NCBI GenBank assembly: GCA_902702965.1
Contig: CACRXP010001212.1
Coordinates: 3,313-67,312, forward strand
From: Spirometra erinaceieuropaei
Lineage: Eukaryota; Platyhelminthes; Cestoda; Diphyllobothriidea; Diphyllobothriidae
DNA: 64,000 bases
Reading direction: 5' to 3'
In this document: one piece after another, positions 1 through 11,600 of the stretch
How the letters are laid out: the number at the start of each line of letters is the position of its first letter
Position numbering within the stretch: the first letter of the stretch is position 1
Program-made: the position numbers and the translations under genes
The notes under the pieces: generated by a model
Seen by the model: only the letters and a program-made list of their open reading frames with translations
Databases searched by the model: none
Told to the model about the DNA's origin: nothing

Positions 1-1450
1 TTCTTGTTCTTCTTCACCGAGTAAACTCGCCATCGGGCTGTTTCCGCATGGCCTTCTTAAGTCCGGTGTGGTTGTTTGGCCCTGACCTCTACGATTGTGA
101 TGACGTAGGACTTTGTAAGCTGCAGGAGGGACCAGATGCTTGTTGATTGGTGGGCATCGGAGAACCACGCCTCGAGAGTTGGCCGTTCTGCTTTTGTGTT
201 GCTCCGGCCTAAGATGGTAGCTCGCTGGAGATCGAAAGTATGCCCAGTTTCTCCCATGTGTTGCTAACTGAGAGTTTGGGCCTAATTTCCGAGTAGTCGA
301 TTCGTGCTCTTGTAGACGGTTTCGCCCGGTTTCTCCCACATAGTTACAGTTGCCTTCGTTGCAATTTAATTTGTAGATAACTGCTGAGGTTTCGGTGGGG
401 GGCAATAGGTCCTTAATTTGCATCAGACGGCGTCGAATTGTTGCCTGAGGTCGGTGGGCTATGCCTGCTCTGGTAGGTTGTAACAATCGAGAGACTGCCT
501 CAGAGACCCCTTTAACGTAGGGAATGACCCTCCCGACTTCAGGTTTCTGATCATTTGGTCGTCGTCTGTGCGCCCAACGTCTGCTTTTCTCGATGAAATG
601 CCTGGGATAACCATTGGCTGCAAATAGGTTCTGAAGATACATTCGTTTGGTTCCTTTATCTTCCGGCGTGCTGCGGTGTGTTTCGACTCTTTGGAATAGA
701 GTGCGGACACAGCTGCATTTGTTAGACAGAGGATGGTTGCTGTTGAAATGTAGGATATGTCTCGTGACGGTGGATTTGCGGAATACTACGGTTTGCAGTT
801 GTCTAATTGTACACCGGCGCACAAGCACGTCAAGGAAGGGCAGTTGGTTGTTTATTTCTGCCTCCATCGTAAATGGGATATTCGGGTCAACCGAGTTCTG
901 TAGTTCCTTTAGGTGCTCAATGTCAGTTGTTTTGGCAACGACGAAGGTGTCACCGACATTGCGAGTCCAGAACTTTGGTTGATACTTGGTGAACACCAAG
1001 TGTTCTATCCGTTGAAGAACTACTTCTGCGATTAGGCCTGATATAGGGGAGCCCATGGGAGTGCCTTTTATTTGTTTATACATCTGTCCACCGAAGGTGA
1101 AATAGGTCTTGAGGCAGTATCGCAGAGGCTCGAGCAGATGCTCAGACTTCAGAGGTCTATCTCTCCTCATAGCGCTCTGCCAGTAGTTGGTCCACAACGT
1201 CTATCACTGGTTGCTGCGGAATGGAGGTGAAGAACTGAGCAAGCTTTTCGAAACGCCAGCATCTAAATAAACCTGCTCCGGTGAGCGCATCTTCAAATAA
1301 CCAACCCGGATTCATCAACTTTGCCAATCTGAATTTGGGGGATTGGAAGATAGTCAGAGTACTGCACAAAGCTCTGGAGTCTGTCGCGGTTTGCCTTTGT
1401 TTGACACTATGTCTGAATAAGGGACACTTGGCAGCCTTAACCACCAACAT
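1..1450 (-). mobile_element. Penelope-like element copy A (RT plus GIY-YIG), decayed
   Basis: Read on the minus strand, this is the reverse transcriptase and C-terminal endonuclease of a Penelope-like retroelement. From about 1137 down to 1 one frame is open without a stop and runs off the window. In order it shows TYFTFGGQMYKQIKGTPMGS (RT motif B), the active-site block, the linker CSCVRTLFQRVETH, GVSEAVSRLL, and the GIY-YIG part with NYVGETGR. The catalytic YVDD of this family reads NVGD (949-960), so the enzyme is dead. The upstream part (1157-1450, with FTSIP near the end of motif A) is joined by a frameshift and a stop near 1155-1160, and the segment before FTSIP is scrambled. Two compensating frameshifts lie near 60-260. 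The element is antisense to the host gene that follows and sits in one of its introns. Family assignment is confident; the 5' boundary is not visible. Confidence 0.88.
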
Positions 1451-1474
1451 GTTCCTCTCCCCTAACCCCGTTAG

Positions 1475-2732
1475 CGGAAGCCGCCTGCCACGTCAGCCAA
1501 CAGGGCGAGATTTGGTATGATCCGAACGATCGCACCGGGACGGCAGAAGATGAGGAAACGGTGGATATGGACGATGAAACCGATCTCGACGCCCCACAGG
1601 TGCCCGGACGTGTCGCTTTCGGTGTTGAATTGGAACCAGACACAGGCATTAGATTGGTTCGTCGTTCCGCCGTACATCTGCCCGCACGGCTACCCAAAGG
1701 TCCAACCTTCCGCGTGTACCACTGCCTAAGCAACACCCGCGACTGTCGACGCCTTCACCCACCCTGCTTCCTCGAATTACCGAAAGAGGTACCTGTCGGA
1801 TTTTGTGCTTTTGTTCGCGAATAAACTGACAGGTGGTGAGGCACTAAACTTCAGTTCGATTAAGTGTTTATGGCCCATCCGGTAGACCCCAGTGGTGGAC
1901 CAGTCTGACCCCAAAAAGTTATATCGCGGAGACCTAACTCCATCTCCTGTACTTAATAATTTCTGAAATTATTCGTTTAAACAAGTATATATATATATAT
2001 ATCCACACCGTTCCATTGGTTTCCCGAAACCAACAAGCTTCGTATGGGTGCCAGGGGCCACAAACAGGAAACCAGCTGTGAGACCGACCAAAGTTGGTCG
2101 TGATTGCGTGGAGTTTTGATACTTAACGCAGTTTTTGAACTACCCATTTTGGGACCGTTTGTTTTTGGCCGTGCGCGTTTGCACTCTGATATGCCTATTG
2201 CTCAGGAAGCTGGACGATATTCGGTTGTCTCCAGACCTCCTATTGGCTGCAGTTTGAATTTTAATTTTTTTCCCGTCTTAGGACTACGAAATGGTGCACC
2301 ATGTGGTTTTCAGTTACCCGGAATTCGTGACCATTGACGAGCTTCCTGGTGAATCAGTCGATGATCGGGTAAGTGCACCTCTGCCTACGTAATTTTCGCC
2401 TGCATTTCTATTCGCCCTTCCCATTACGCTGCCAGAAACTGCAGTGAGTTTGTCCTCTTTTGCCCCGGCAGTCAGGTCTTTTAGCACAAATTAAATCCTG
2501 TTTGGGCTTTTTTTCCTCACTTCCAATGCCTCTTATATCTTTATTTCAGATCGTACTGGCTAACAAGCTCTATGAGGCTGGCCTTGTCATTACCGACTCC
2601 TGTTTACCAGAATGTCCTTGGAATGATTCCGGTAGCGAAGACGATGAGAGCGAAGAAGAGGCGGATGAAGTAGAGACGGATGATGGCGAGGAGGAGGAAG
2701 AGGACGAGGAAGCAAAAGAGGCTAATGCGTGA
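1475..2732 (+). CDS. 3' part of an unrecognised host gene (three exons seen), acidic C-terminus
   Basis: Three exons join without breaking frame. Exon a, 1475-1788, follows a good branch/acceptor (CCTAACCCCGTTAG) and ends GAG|GTACCT. Exon b, 2282-2368, follows CCCGTCTTAG and ends CGG|GTAAGT. Exon c, 2550-2732, follows TTTATTTCAG and ends in TGA. Both internal junctions are phase 0. The protein has an acidic stretch (DEETVDMDDETDLDAP), a basic and proline-containing middle (RLVRRSAVHLPARLPKGP), a hydrophobic conserved-looking block (YEMVHHVVFSYPEFVTIDEL, then IVLANKLYEAGLVITDSC), and a tail of about 35 residues almost entirely Asp/Glu. I do not recognise the family. Exon a starts with two bases of a split codon, so at least one further exon lies upstream, beyond the window, with PLE copy A in the intron. 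No poly(A) signal stands out downstream. Confidence 0.72.
1985..2002. repeat. (TA)n microsatellite
   Basis: A short run of alternating T and A lies inside the first intron of the gene at 1475-2732. It has no visible function. Confidence 0.9.
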
Positions 2733-3523
2733 TGAGAGCTGTTGGGTTTCCTCTCTTGCCACCATTTATGTTTTTTGTACAGAGCCCTGACAAATATCAC
2801 GGATCCTACTCAATTGGCTTTGCCTTTTACAGAAAATTGACTTCGGCCGTCTGCGTGCAGTTGTCAATTGAGCTTGAGACCTTTGGGCCAGTGGAAGTAG
2901 TGCTACTCCTTGCCATTTTAGTCCATTCCCGCCTTGTGGGCTTCTGTTAACCCCCTTCCCCTTGTGTACTATAATGTGTTCGTCCGATTTCCTCTCCCCT
3001 AGTTTGCGGCAGCTCGTGTCCGGACGGATTTTTTCAGTCCACCAATTGCGGGCCCGTTGGCTGATGATACCGACTTCCTGTATTCAACATAACCTCGAGG
3101 ACAGTTGATATGCATTGTGGGCTGATAGCTGTCTGTTTAGCCGGTGAATGCAGTGCAAGATTCAGGCTCTGTCATTTTTCCCCCCTCCTAAGTGAGCCCG
3201 GTCGCTTGGGGAAAGAAGACCTTGGTAAGTTTGAGGCCGCGACTTTGGTGTGGAATCTGCATCGCCAACAACTTCAACTGGGGTCTGTCAGTGTGGAAAG
3301 CTTGCTGTGTGATTACCTATTGCAAATCCTGTGCAACACAAGGGGCCACGGGGTAGATGGGCTGGACCCATACGGCGGCCACATCAACTTCTGGCAGGCG
3401 TTATCGTCGGGGATGCGCGCCAGTAAAAAGTGCCAACATTCGGGGTGCGCTGGCAGGTTCGTGCCGTGCCGACTGGGGGGATCCTGCCCGCTGTTGTTTA
3501 GACTCCCTGTCAAGTGTTTGTTA
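2733..3523. other. 3' flank of the host gene, no further gene seen
   Basis: This stretch contains open frames on the plus strand (for example one spanning 3110-3682), but they have no family resemblance. The longest runs straight into the inverted end of PLE copy B, which marks it as a chance frame. The first part is probably 3' untranslated region of the gene ending at 2732. Confidence 0.5.
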
Positions 3524-4250
3524 AGAAGTAGAAGCGATCACTGGAACAAGAGCTTTATTCGCCTGACTTTTCGAATTCTCACTTTAACCCTTCACCAGAG
3601 ACGGTGGCAGAAACGGGTGATTCGTGCGCAGGTAGTTGCAGTACTTATAAGATGCAGCCGCCGTGCTGCTGCACACCTATGATGATTAACCACCCTCCTC
3701 TTCATCGAAAATTGTTGCCCGCTAGTGTGCCAATTGCTTGATGACCGGCGTGCAAGTTGTTAATTACTGAAATCTCCTAACCCGTGATTGCTCGGCCCTC
3801 TGGCTCACCGGCTTGTGCGCTCCCCAAATGGTCAATTGCTTTGGCAAGACTATGCCTCTGCACCGAACATTGAATGGGGACGTCGTTGATAAACTGTCGT
3901 CCCGTGAACTATGACTCCAGCAACTCGCGGCTCACGCGATTACCCCTTCTCGCGAGAATTTCGGCTTCATCGAACTTGGATGTGTGGCCAGGTCTCGCCG
4001 ACCTGGGAGTTGGCGTCATTTCTCCCCAAGTGGTGCGAGAAGCCGACTAACGGCCTCGGAAACGTTCTTGATGTACGGGATCGCTCGCCAGAATATGGGG
4101 TCGGCACGATTTTGTCGCTCGTCCCATTTGCGCGTGCACTGGCTGACGAAGTTGGGCGGGTAACCTTTTGCTCCTAAAACCCGTCGAAGATATTGGGATT
4201 CGGCAACTGCAGGGCGTCTCAACAGCCGATATAGCGTCCTTACGCAATTC
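3524..4250 (-). mobile_element. Penelope-like element copy B, 5'-truncated, endonuclease core deleted
   Basis: Read on the minus strand this copy is collinear with copy C at 56.1-57.2 kb: linker (ESQYLRRVLGAKGYPPNFVS, FWRAIPYIKNVSEAVSRLLA), then the C-terminal part, the 3' untranslated region and the terminal repeat (3524-3610). Relative to copy C a segment matching 56451-56638 (188 bp) is missing at a GG microhomology, near 4030. That removes the whole GIY-YIG core and shifts the frame to an immediate stop. A second small deletion follows CTGCAG near 4210. Everything 5' of the linker is absent, so the reverse transcriptase is gone. The terminal repeat keeps hammerhead-like pieces, with CTGGTGA in place of CTGATGA. 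Confidence 0.85.
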
Positions 4251-4314
4251 CGTTGGTAGCTAATTTGGGTGGTTGCTGTTGACGTTCAGTATTTGCGTCG
4301 TGTTTGTTGCTAAA

Positions 4315-4560
4315 CTGGGGGTGTGGTGATACGCCTAGGTGCGGGTTTACGCTGCGCCTGCCACCTGCGGCCTCTCGCGCCTCCTGTCTTCCTGACTATG
4401 TCCTGAGACTGCATCCAGGTGGGGGGTAAGAGGAGAGGGTGCGGTAGGTGCAGCGCAAGTCAACTACCACTATGAACTGAACCATGTCCCTGTTCTCACC
4501 CTGCTGAGGCATCATCGAACTCGACGGTCGAACCGTCGTAACGTAATTGTCCTTATTTCG
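4315..4560. repeat. Dispersed GC-rich repeat, copy 1
   Basis: This block shares several exact words in the same order with 10905-11150, including CGCCTAGGTGCGG, TAGGTGCAGCGCAAGTC and CTGTTCTCACC. The copies have diverged between those words. No coding potential is apparent and the repeat class is unknown. A third, weaker resemblance lies near 41810-41860. Confidence 0.6.
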
Positions 4561-5825
4561 CCCCTCATTCTCGTGGCTGCAATAATAACCGAACCTAGGG
4601 GCCTCTGTTTGTCCAAGTTTTAAAATTGACCGTTTAACTGTCAGTGGCGCACCGTGTGCTTCCAGTTATGACTTCTGGTTTGACTAGCAGTTACTCCCCC
4701 CTAAGTGTCCACTGGTGCAATTACATCACGCGCAGCCGCCTGCGATGTTTGAGAAGCGTGTCTCGGCAGCATCGACCAGGACCGGCTAGCGTCTTCGAAG
4801 TCAAAGTAGTGGGCGCAGTTCGCAGGTGGGGCATTGGGAGCGACGAACACTTACATGGCTAAAAACTAGAAAGGGTGACGGTCTTTGGAGTGGATGGACC
4901 GCGTCCTGCCTCTGTTCTCGTGTGAGCTTCCTGGTAGGGGTGTGCTGGTTCCTTCCTTCCGTTAAGCATTAACTCAGCTGAGTAGGTTTGTGGTAGTAAA
5001 GAGATATCTTTCGATGACGACCCACGCGCGCACAATAGGCCCTGAAACCCGCGGGACTTCAGGTGTTTCTACTGATACTTCGGCTCCCTAATCTTCCTTA
5101 AAACTGACTGTTAGCTTGATGTTAATCTACCACAAAAAAGCTTTATGGAATTTTTATGCCTGTTGGAAGATATGATGGAAGTGGGTCGTATAACTGATGA
5201 GCGGACACGGCGGCCACCGGGACCTTCTCGCGGTCGCTCACGGAAGTTCAACTTAGACGGCAGTCTTTAGTTAAATCGCATATACATTTCCCACCAGGCT
5301 GTCATCTGAAACCGACAGGCTGGTTCTCTCGCGAGGAAGTGACTTGAGGTTCATTTGTCTCAGTAATTTTGGAGCAGAGTCCATTATCGAAATGTTCCAA
5401 ATGCAGAAGGACGGAATCTCCTCCTCCTGACACTTATCTGTCGGCTGGTTCATTTGGTGCGCCATAGCAGGACTCAGTGGATGCCGGGCTGTCTGAAGTT
5501 CCTTGAAAGCTTGCTTATCAAAACTCCTTCATGACCAAACTCGTGCAGTTAAATCAAGGGTGCAGTTCTAGCAGTTGTCCTGTGGACAGAGGATTTAAAA
5601 ACCATCAGAGGCTGTTCGAGCGACAACTCCCAAGTGCGCGTTCTATGGGCTGCTGAATGTGTTCCCCACGCCTCACACAGCGCTCGGTATGGCTTCTGAC
5701 GGTAATTGGCCTTGACGCAGGCTGGATGGCCTATGCGACCGCTGAGAGTGGGTTTCTCTGTAGACCCCAGAGCAGGACGTTTCGGGCCAGAATTGCCATT
5801 GCACAGTTTGTTGAACTTTGCTGAC
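4561..5825. other. No gene recognised
   Basis: Only short frames of chance character occur here. I see no splice-framed exons, RNA genes or repeat ends that I can support. Confidence 0.45.
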
Positions 5826-5998
5826 AGTATGTCAATACGGACAAAGACCAGGGAGACTGGAATGGCCATTTCTGGTTTATTAGCTGTCGTCAGTCAGTCA
5901 TACCCAACCCCGAAGTGTGGAACACCTGGGGCTCGAACTCGCGACCTGTTAGAAGTCCACGCCTCTAACCACTGCGTTACGAGCCCGTTGCCCTGTCG
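5826..5998 (-). mobile_element. tRNA-related SINE, copy 1
   Basis: Read on the minus strand it begins with a tRNA-like head: a box-A-like stretch (TAACGCAGTGG) and box B GTTCGAGCC. The body follows, with CACTTCGGGGTTGGG and a segment ending near GGCCATTCCAGTCTCCC. Box B fits the polymerase III consensus. The acceptor ends do not pair into a functional tRNA, so this is a SINE head rather than a tRNA gene. Confidence 0.75.
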
Positions 5999-6019
5999 CC
6001 TACAATCGGGAATATACAA

Positions 6020-6475
6020 TGGTAGAGGAGCGCTCACCGATCGTTCTTGCGGAACTCACTCGTTCCGTTGTGCCTTACGGGCTCTTTCCCTCGAACCCAA
6101 CCAGCAGCCACACAGCGGCGCATGATACAGGCAGTATATTGTCGGTGAGCGCCCCTTACCACTGCATATTCCCGATCGAAAACCGACAGGGCAGCGGGCT
6201 CGTGGCTCAGTGGTTAGAGGCGTGTACTTCTAACTAACAGGTCGCGAGTTCGAGCCTCGAGTGTTCCACACTTCGGGGTTGGGTATGATTGGCTGACGGC
6301 GGCCAATAAGCCAGAAGTGGCCATCCCAGTCCCCCTTGTCTTTGTCGGTAATAACATACGGCCTATATCATGCGCCACTGTGCGGCTGTTGGTTTGGCCC
6401 GAGAGAGAACCCGTAAGGCACAACGGAACGAGTGAATTTCGTAAGAACGATCGGTGAGCGCCCCCCATCACCGAA
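6020..6475 (+). mobile_element. Composite SINE: inverted tail, tRNA-like head, body, tail
   Basis: The plus-strand head at 6196-6263 has box A TGGCTCAGTGG (6203-6213) and box B GTTCGAGCC (6248-6256). The body contains CACTTCGGGGTTGGG and CTTGTCTTTGTCGGTAATAA, and a tail runs to about 6475. To the left, 6020-6145 is the inverse of the tail at about 6345-6470 (shared words include CCGTTGTGCCTTACGGG and GCGCTCACCGATCGTTCTT). The unit is therefore flanked by inverted copies of its own tail. The same order recurs at 45618-45900. Confidence 0.7.
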
Positions 6476-8374
6476 CTTTGCTGAGTCCTCGCCGCCGTCC
6501 ACAAATACGTGTTACACCTTAACGGCGACCTTCACTTCACGTCGGCTCCTGCACCCAATCTCGTCACCAGCTTGTTGACAGGCTCGGACAGTCAACCGGT
6601 GCATTTAGGAAGAGGCGGCACGGGAGAACCCTCCCTCAGTACATCATAACAAGCCCGTCGCATTTTAACTTATCGTGACTCCGAAGGCTTCCAACGACGG
6701 GGTCACCCATCATATGAGGTCTGCAACGCCTTGAATATAACTGCCGCATCCACAGTTACGGGGCGGGCCCCGTGAGTCGCGTACACGACATGTTCCGTCC
6801 CGTCAGTCACTGCGGCCGCTTCCACCGTTACAAGGTAGGCGAGACGAAAGTGAGGTGGATATAGTGCAAGTCGCTGGTGTTGCGCTCACTCTGCGGGGCA
6901 CACAGTAGACCACGTCGCCTGCGACGACCGAGCCCTCGGGTGTCTGAGCAACAACTCCGACGATTAAAAGACAGCTGGTAGATTTGTGGACCTGCCTTCC
7001 TGCCAGCCAGAGAGAGAGAGTATATTCACCGAAAAGACGTCCCTTGGGGACCCTTTGCTGCTGACAGGGAGACTAAAGTTGCATACATACGATCACAAGC
7101 ATCGCCAGGAATCGCTTTTTTGCCCACCAACTCGGAATCAGAAGCCCTACAGTGACACTGCAACCATGTAGTCATCAGCAACGCCTACGAGACGTCTCAC
7201 TCGCCTCGTTATACAGTCCGAGAACGACCTGCAGATGAGGAAGACATCCATGGACCTGCCAACAGGGTGCATTAAAGATAAACGGTGGAGGCATTCTTTT
7301 GCGAAAACGCAACCAAAAATCCCCTGATAAGCTCTCAGGATGCAACGGAACGGATGCTGATTCGGAACCTAAACGTGGCACCCACCAACCAAAGAAAGGT
7401 AGCAAAAGAAAGGCTCTGTTCGATGAATGGTGAAATCAAGGGAAGAGAGGGGGAGAAGTGAAAGACACTCGGCCAATCAATGAAAAGTGAAAGCAGTGGA
7501 AAATAGTACAAGTGAGGGTATTAGTTAACAAAAAAGAGTTCATTAAATAGTTCCTCTTCCTCGGCGGAAAGCAGGCTGCCCAGTTCACCGAAGGCCCGAC
7601 GGGATGATGGACAGCCACTGCTAGTGTGTTTGCAGTTGTTTAGTATCTCTATGTAGGGCGGAGGGGGAAGGATTAGAAAACGCCTCACAAATTGGAAAAT
7701 AAAGGATCGGATGGCAAGAAGAATAAGAAACGCGTATGCATCGCCCGGTGCGTGTCTTAGCCTTTGATCCCCGCAACATGCGCCAAGTGATCCCAGGCTT
7801 CGGGTGGATTCAACCATTGATCCTAAAGGGTCAGGCTAGCGTCTAAAGATGTTTTCGTCGTTTACTGTTGACAGACGCGCCTATAATAAGGGTGCTTCAG
7901 GTGGTTCTTAAAGTTCCAGAATATTTCGCCTGATGGTATCATTTAATATGGGGAGTTATACGAGGCTATTTTGACAGTATGTGCAGAAATACATCTCACC
8001 TACAAGCAAACTCTCAAAGAGGTTCTAGTCCAATCCCATACAAGATGAGTGCATCAGCATTTCTAAGGTCAAGTAAACCATAGTCTACAAAACTCCGCTT
8101 GTTAGTTGGATCGCGTGTAGAAATAGTACCATTATCAGTAATAATGAGTTCGAAAGGTTAATTTCTTGCTTGGACGGCCTAACGGCAACTACTATGACCT
8201 AAACAAAATCCCTAGTCCCGCTGTTTTCACCGACTGCGAAGGGGTGAACGTCCCGCGTTCGGTGAGTTGTGGACGGTAATTCTGACACCGCTTTTTCTCG
8301 CTACTAATGGTTATCGATGTATTCGCATTTGGTGGAATGTTTGCGTCCGTGTGATCCACTTCTTTGGCCAGGAA
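6476..8374. other. No gene recognised; possible far 3' exon of the minus-strand gene
   Basis: A minus-strand frame near 7521-7622 reads SSRRAFGELGSLLSAEEEEL and ends in a stop a few codons later. It is preceded by an AG after a moderately pyrimidine-poor tract. It could be a terminal exon of the coiled-coil gene, but its phase does not match the exon end I prefer, so I do not add it. A short (AG)n run lies near 7009-7020. Confidence 0.3.
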
Positions 8375-8563
8375 CTATTGAATTAGGTCAAACACTCCTG
8401 TTAGGTCCAGTAAATCGCTGCGGCTCATTAAGTGGCATCGGGCGACGGTAATCCAGAAAACCGAAAGCATGGGGTTGAATGGCATGCGCATTCTGGAAAT
8501 GCTGCGCCGAGTCTTTGACTGTCCGCTCCAATTACTGGTTAGGGCATACATCTGAAAAATCGA
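8375..8563 (-). CDS. Candidate last exon of the coiled-coil gene
   Basis: Acceptors TTTTATTCAG (exon from 8563) or TTTTTCAG (exon from 8551) both open the same phase-0 frame, which contains QSKTRRSISRMRMPFNPML and runs to a TAG at 8375. It joins in frame to the previous exon only if that exon ends at 8664 (donor GTATGT), not at the stronger-looking GTAAGT donor at 8675. With the latter, translation stops a few codons into this exon. Confidence 0.35.
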   Translation of the reverse strand, partial: SIFQMYALTSNWSGQSKTRRSISRMRMPFNPMLSVFWITVARCHLMSRSDLLDLTGVFDLIQ

Positions 8564-8663
8564 CTGAATAAAACCGGTGCCTCCGCAACCGAACATCACT
8601 TTACTGTCTGAACAATAAGGCACGTCTATTTTCTTCTGTTCGTACGCAGAAACGAACACATAC

Positions 8664-11600
8664 GGGCAACTTACGACTTAAATACAGTCCTTCTTCTAGT
8701 TCTCTTGAAAGAGCTGTCTTGCGTGACTTCGTCTGTACGGTTTTAGTCTGTGGTCGTCCTCCGAACTCAAGCTGCACCTGACGACGAAAATGGAGGTTGG
8801 GCGCTTGCCTGTTCGAGTCTCTGCGGGACAGTAGATGGAGTCGCCTGGGCTTTGAGGACGCCGCAGCAAATGTTGAGGTCGGAGGGGACGAAGCAAGGCG
8901 TCGGGCAGCTCGTTGAGCAGCGAGACGTTTCAACTCCACATTGTCCGAGGGGCGGGGTGAGGTGCTACGACCGGCACTGATGTCACTGGAGGCGGTACCC
9001 ACGGGCACAGGTATGGATGGTGACTGGGCCCCGGTCGAAGCGGTTGCGGCGGAGACATAAGCCGACGTTTGGGTTTCGAGAGACTGAATGGTAAATGTGA
9101 ATCATGAAAAATATAAATGCATAAAACGTCTACTATCGTCAATTAAGTAGGGGTTATGTTTTCTAGACCCTTGTACAAGTGTCTGATGACGACGTAGGGT
9201 GTCTACTTCATGACTTGAACTTGAATACCCTTCTTAAATGGAAACAAATTCGATCATCTGGATTGTCTGTGTCATAGTTTTGGAAATTCCACTGACGGCC
9301 AACTTGCTGTTAACATTCAAAGCCAGCTTCAAAATTCACGAATACTAATGCTGAGAAGAGTACCTAAAGAAGCTTCAGAACTGTTGACATACAGTTGCCG
9401 TGAGCAGGTGCATAGAACAGGTCAGTTCCAAGAATTGAACGAAAACTTGAAGTGACTATTCCCAACAACGCATGACAGACAGAATGCCACATGAGATTGC
9501 TGTCTGGCACCAATTTATACCGATATTAGGATGCGAGTGGGCATTTACATTTTGCCTTAGGGCTTCGAGTCTTGAGTTCTCGTGGGTGGCCATTAATGGT
9601 TTGTTTACTGCCATCAGTCAGACGTGCCCCGGTCCTAACATGGACGCCTGAGTTTAAAGTAATCTGCTGTCCCCCCAATGTGACCTGTCTTCGTCGGTAA
9701 CACTTAACGCAGAATATGCACCCGGTGAAAGCCGGTGCACTAGTGATAGTTTACCTCTGGGGCCGCCGTGTCCTCTGTGACTGCATTTGAATTTCGCTGA
9801 CTGCTCTCTGGCACGACAAGATCTGTCTGCACAGCATTCTCGGATGACGACTTCTGTTCACCCATTTGGACAGCCTCATCGATAAGGACTTTGGGTTTCT
9901 TTAAGTCCTGTCGGGAAGGTAGAGAGGGAGAGTGGTTAGCGAGTAACTCCTGAGCAGGGATTACAGGGGGCGGGGTCATCGCGGCCAGTTTAAGGGGAGG
10001 GTCCTTGGGTTTGCAAGAATCTCTGAGAGTGCAACTTCCGACCTCTTCATCACTCAGAACTTCCCAAACGGGCACGGAACATGCACGTCCCATAGTGTTC
10101 AGTCGTTCTGGTTTGCTATCCATTACTGCGAATGGCTTTTCAGACGGCAGAACATCCGCGGCTGTCTAAAGGCGATGAAAAGAGCAAGATTTAGTAAAAG
10201 ATGACTAACCAAGCTTCCTCAGGCGGATTGATAACGACAACACATGGTTAATACGCATTCAAGCGCAACCAATTATAATGATGATACCGGACCTATCCTG
10301 CGTCTGAAGTTGGCAATGACGGTTGAGTTTAGCCTGGTGGCACGGTTTCACTAATATGCCTCGTAGTAGATGCCGTCGCGGTTAGCGCGACCTATGTAAA
10401 CTTTCGCCATTTCGGTGACAAGACTAGAGGTCTAGCTGATGATAGTTTTAAATGCGCGAATGCACCCTTCCAGGACCGAAAGTATGTAAAGGGACGTGTG
10501 TTGCAAAATCAGACTGGCTTGACCAGACAAGCGACGACAATTCTACATGCAACCGGGGCAGGTGGAACGCGCAGACAAGGTCACCAGTTATGTCAGCCAC
10601 TGCGTTCATTCCCCTAATCTGACAACTAATCGACTCGGATGGTGGATGGGGCCTGGGAGTTGGATTAGAGAATGAGGTCAACGACTTGGCGCATTTTCAT
10701 TAATGTTAACAATGTGACCCGCTTGTAGCTGTCACGGTGCCTTAAAAGCCATGGCTTGGAAGGTTGCCAATTGGCGGGGTAATTTGATCCTTGCAGTCGG
10801 CCCAGTGTGTTGTGTTGTGTGGCCGACTTTTGGCCTGAGAGCCATGCTACAATGGCTCCTTCCTAATGTGGCCTTCACGGCACTCTCGCCTAGTGGGACC
10901 CGAACCCGGTGTGACGACACGCCTAGGTGCGGCTCCGGCCGCGAGAGTCACCTTGACTCTCTCCTGACACCTGACCGGACGGGGGATGAGGGCGCGCATT
11001 AGGTGCAGCGCAAGTCCATTATCACTATAAAAGGAATCACGCACAATTTACCATGCCTGTTCTCACCCAGCTGTGGAACACACGGTGTACATCGCTGATC
11101 ACGGTGATCGAACTCTCAGATGGCCTGACTGCGTTACGTATGCTCGAGGACAATCTCGTTTGGAAAGCTTTGACTGGGTAAAATGTGTAAATATATGAAA
11201 GGTGTAAGGCTTTGCATCGGTGTTGACTGGGACAAAACGAAAGTCTCGCCAACAAAGCAACGCCTGTGGACACTGCAGTACCTTTTTCTGTCCCTCCATC
11301 ACTTACTAACCAAGAGACCTCCAATACATTGGTGTTTTGGAAGATTTTGAATAATTCATTATGATCAAACATATGAAAGACGCGGCACCTCGGTGGGGCT
11401 CGAATCCACGCAGTAAGGAGAAAGTCTTAGTACAGTCAACGCCCTAGCCACCTCAGCTGCGAGGCCCCGACGGTAGACCTGAGTTTAATAACATTTGGGT
11501 CAAGTTACCCGCCCAGCCTACAGCCGAGTCTTCAACGCTCTTCTCGAAACACACGAAGTCATATTAAAAAGCGGTCTGCAAAACAACGTACTTCGTCTGG

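Noticed and set aside
3110..3682. 190-codon plus-strand open frame
   Set aside because: No domain, and its last third is the inverted terminal repeat of PLE copy B, so it is a chance frame.
6196..6263. Functional tRNA gene
   Set aside because: Box A and box B are good, but the acceptor ends do not pair and the same head is followed by a shared SINE body in other copies.
7521..7622. Terminal exon of the coiled-coil gene (acidic end of the frame)
   Set aside because: The peptide looks gene-like, but no acceptor gives the phase required by either end of the exon at 8664/8675-9083.
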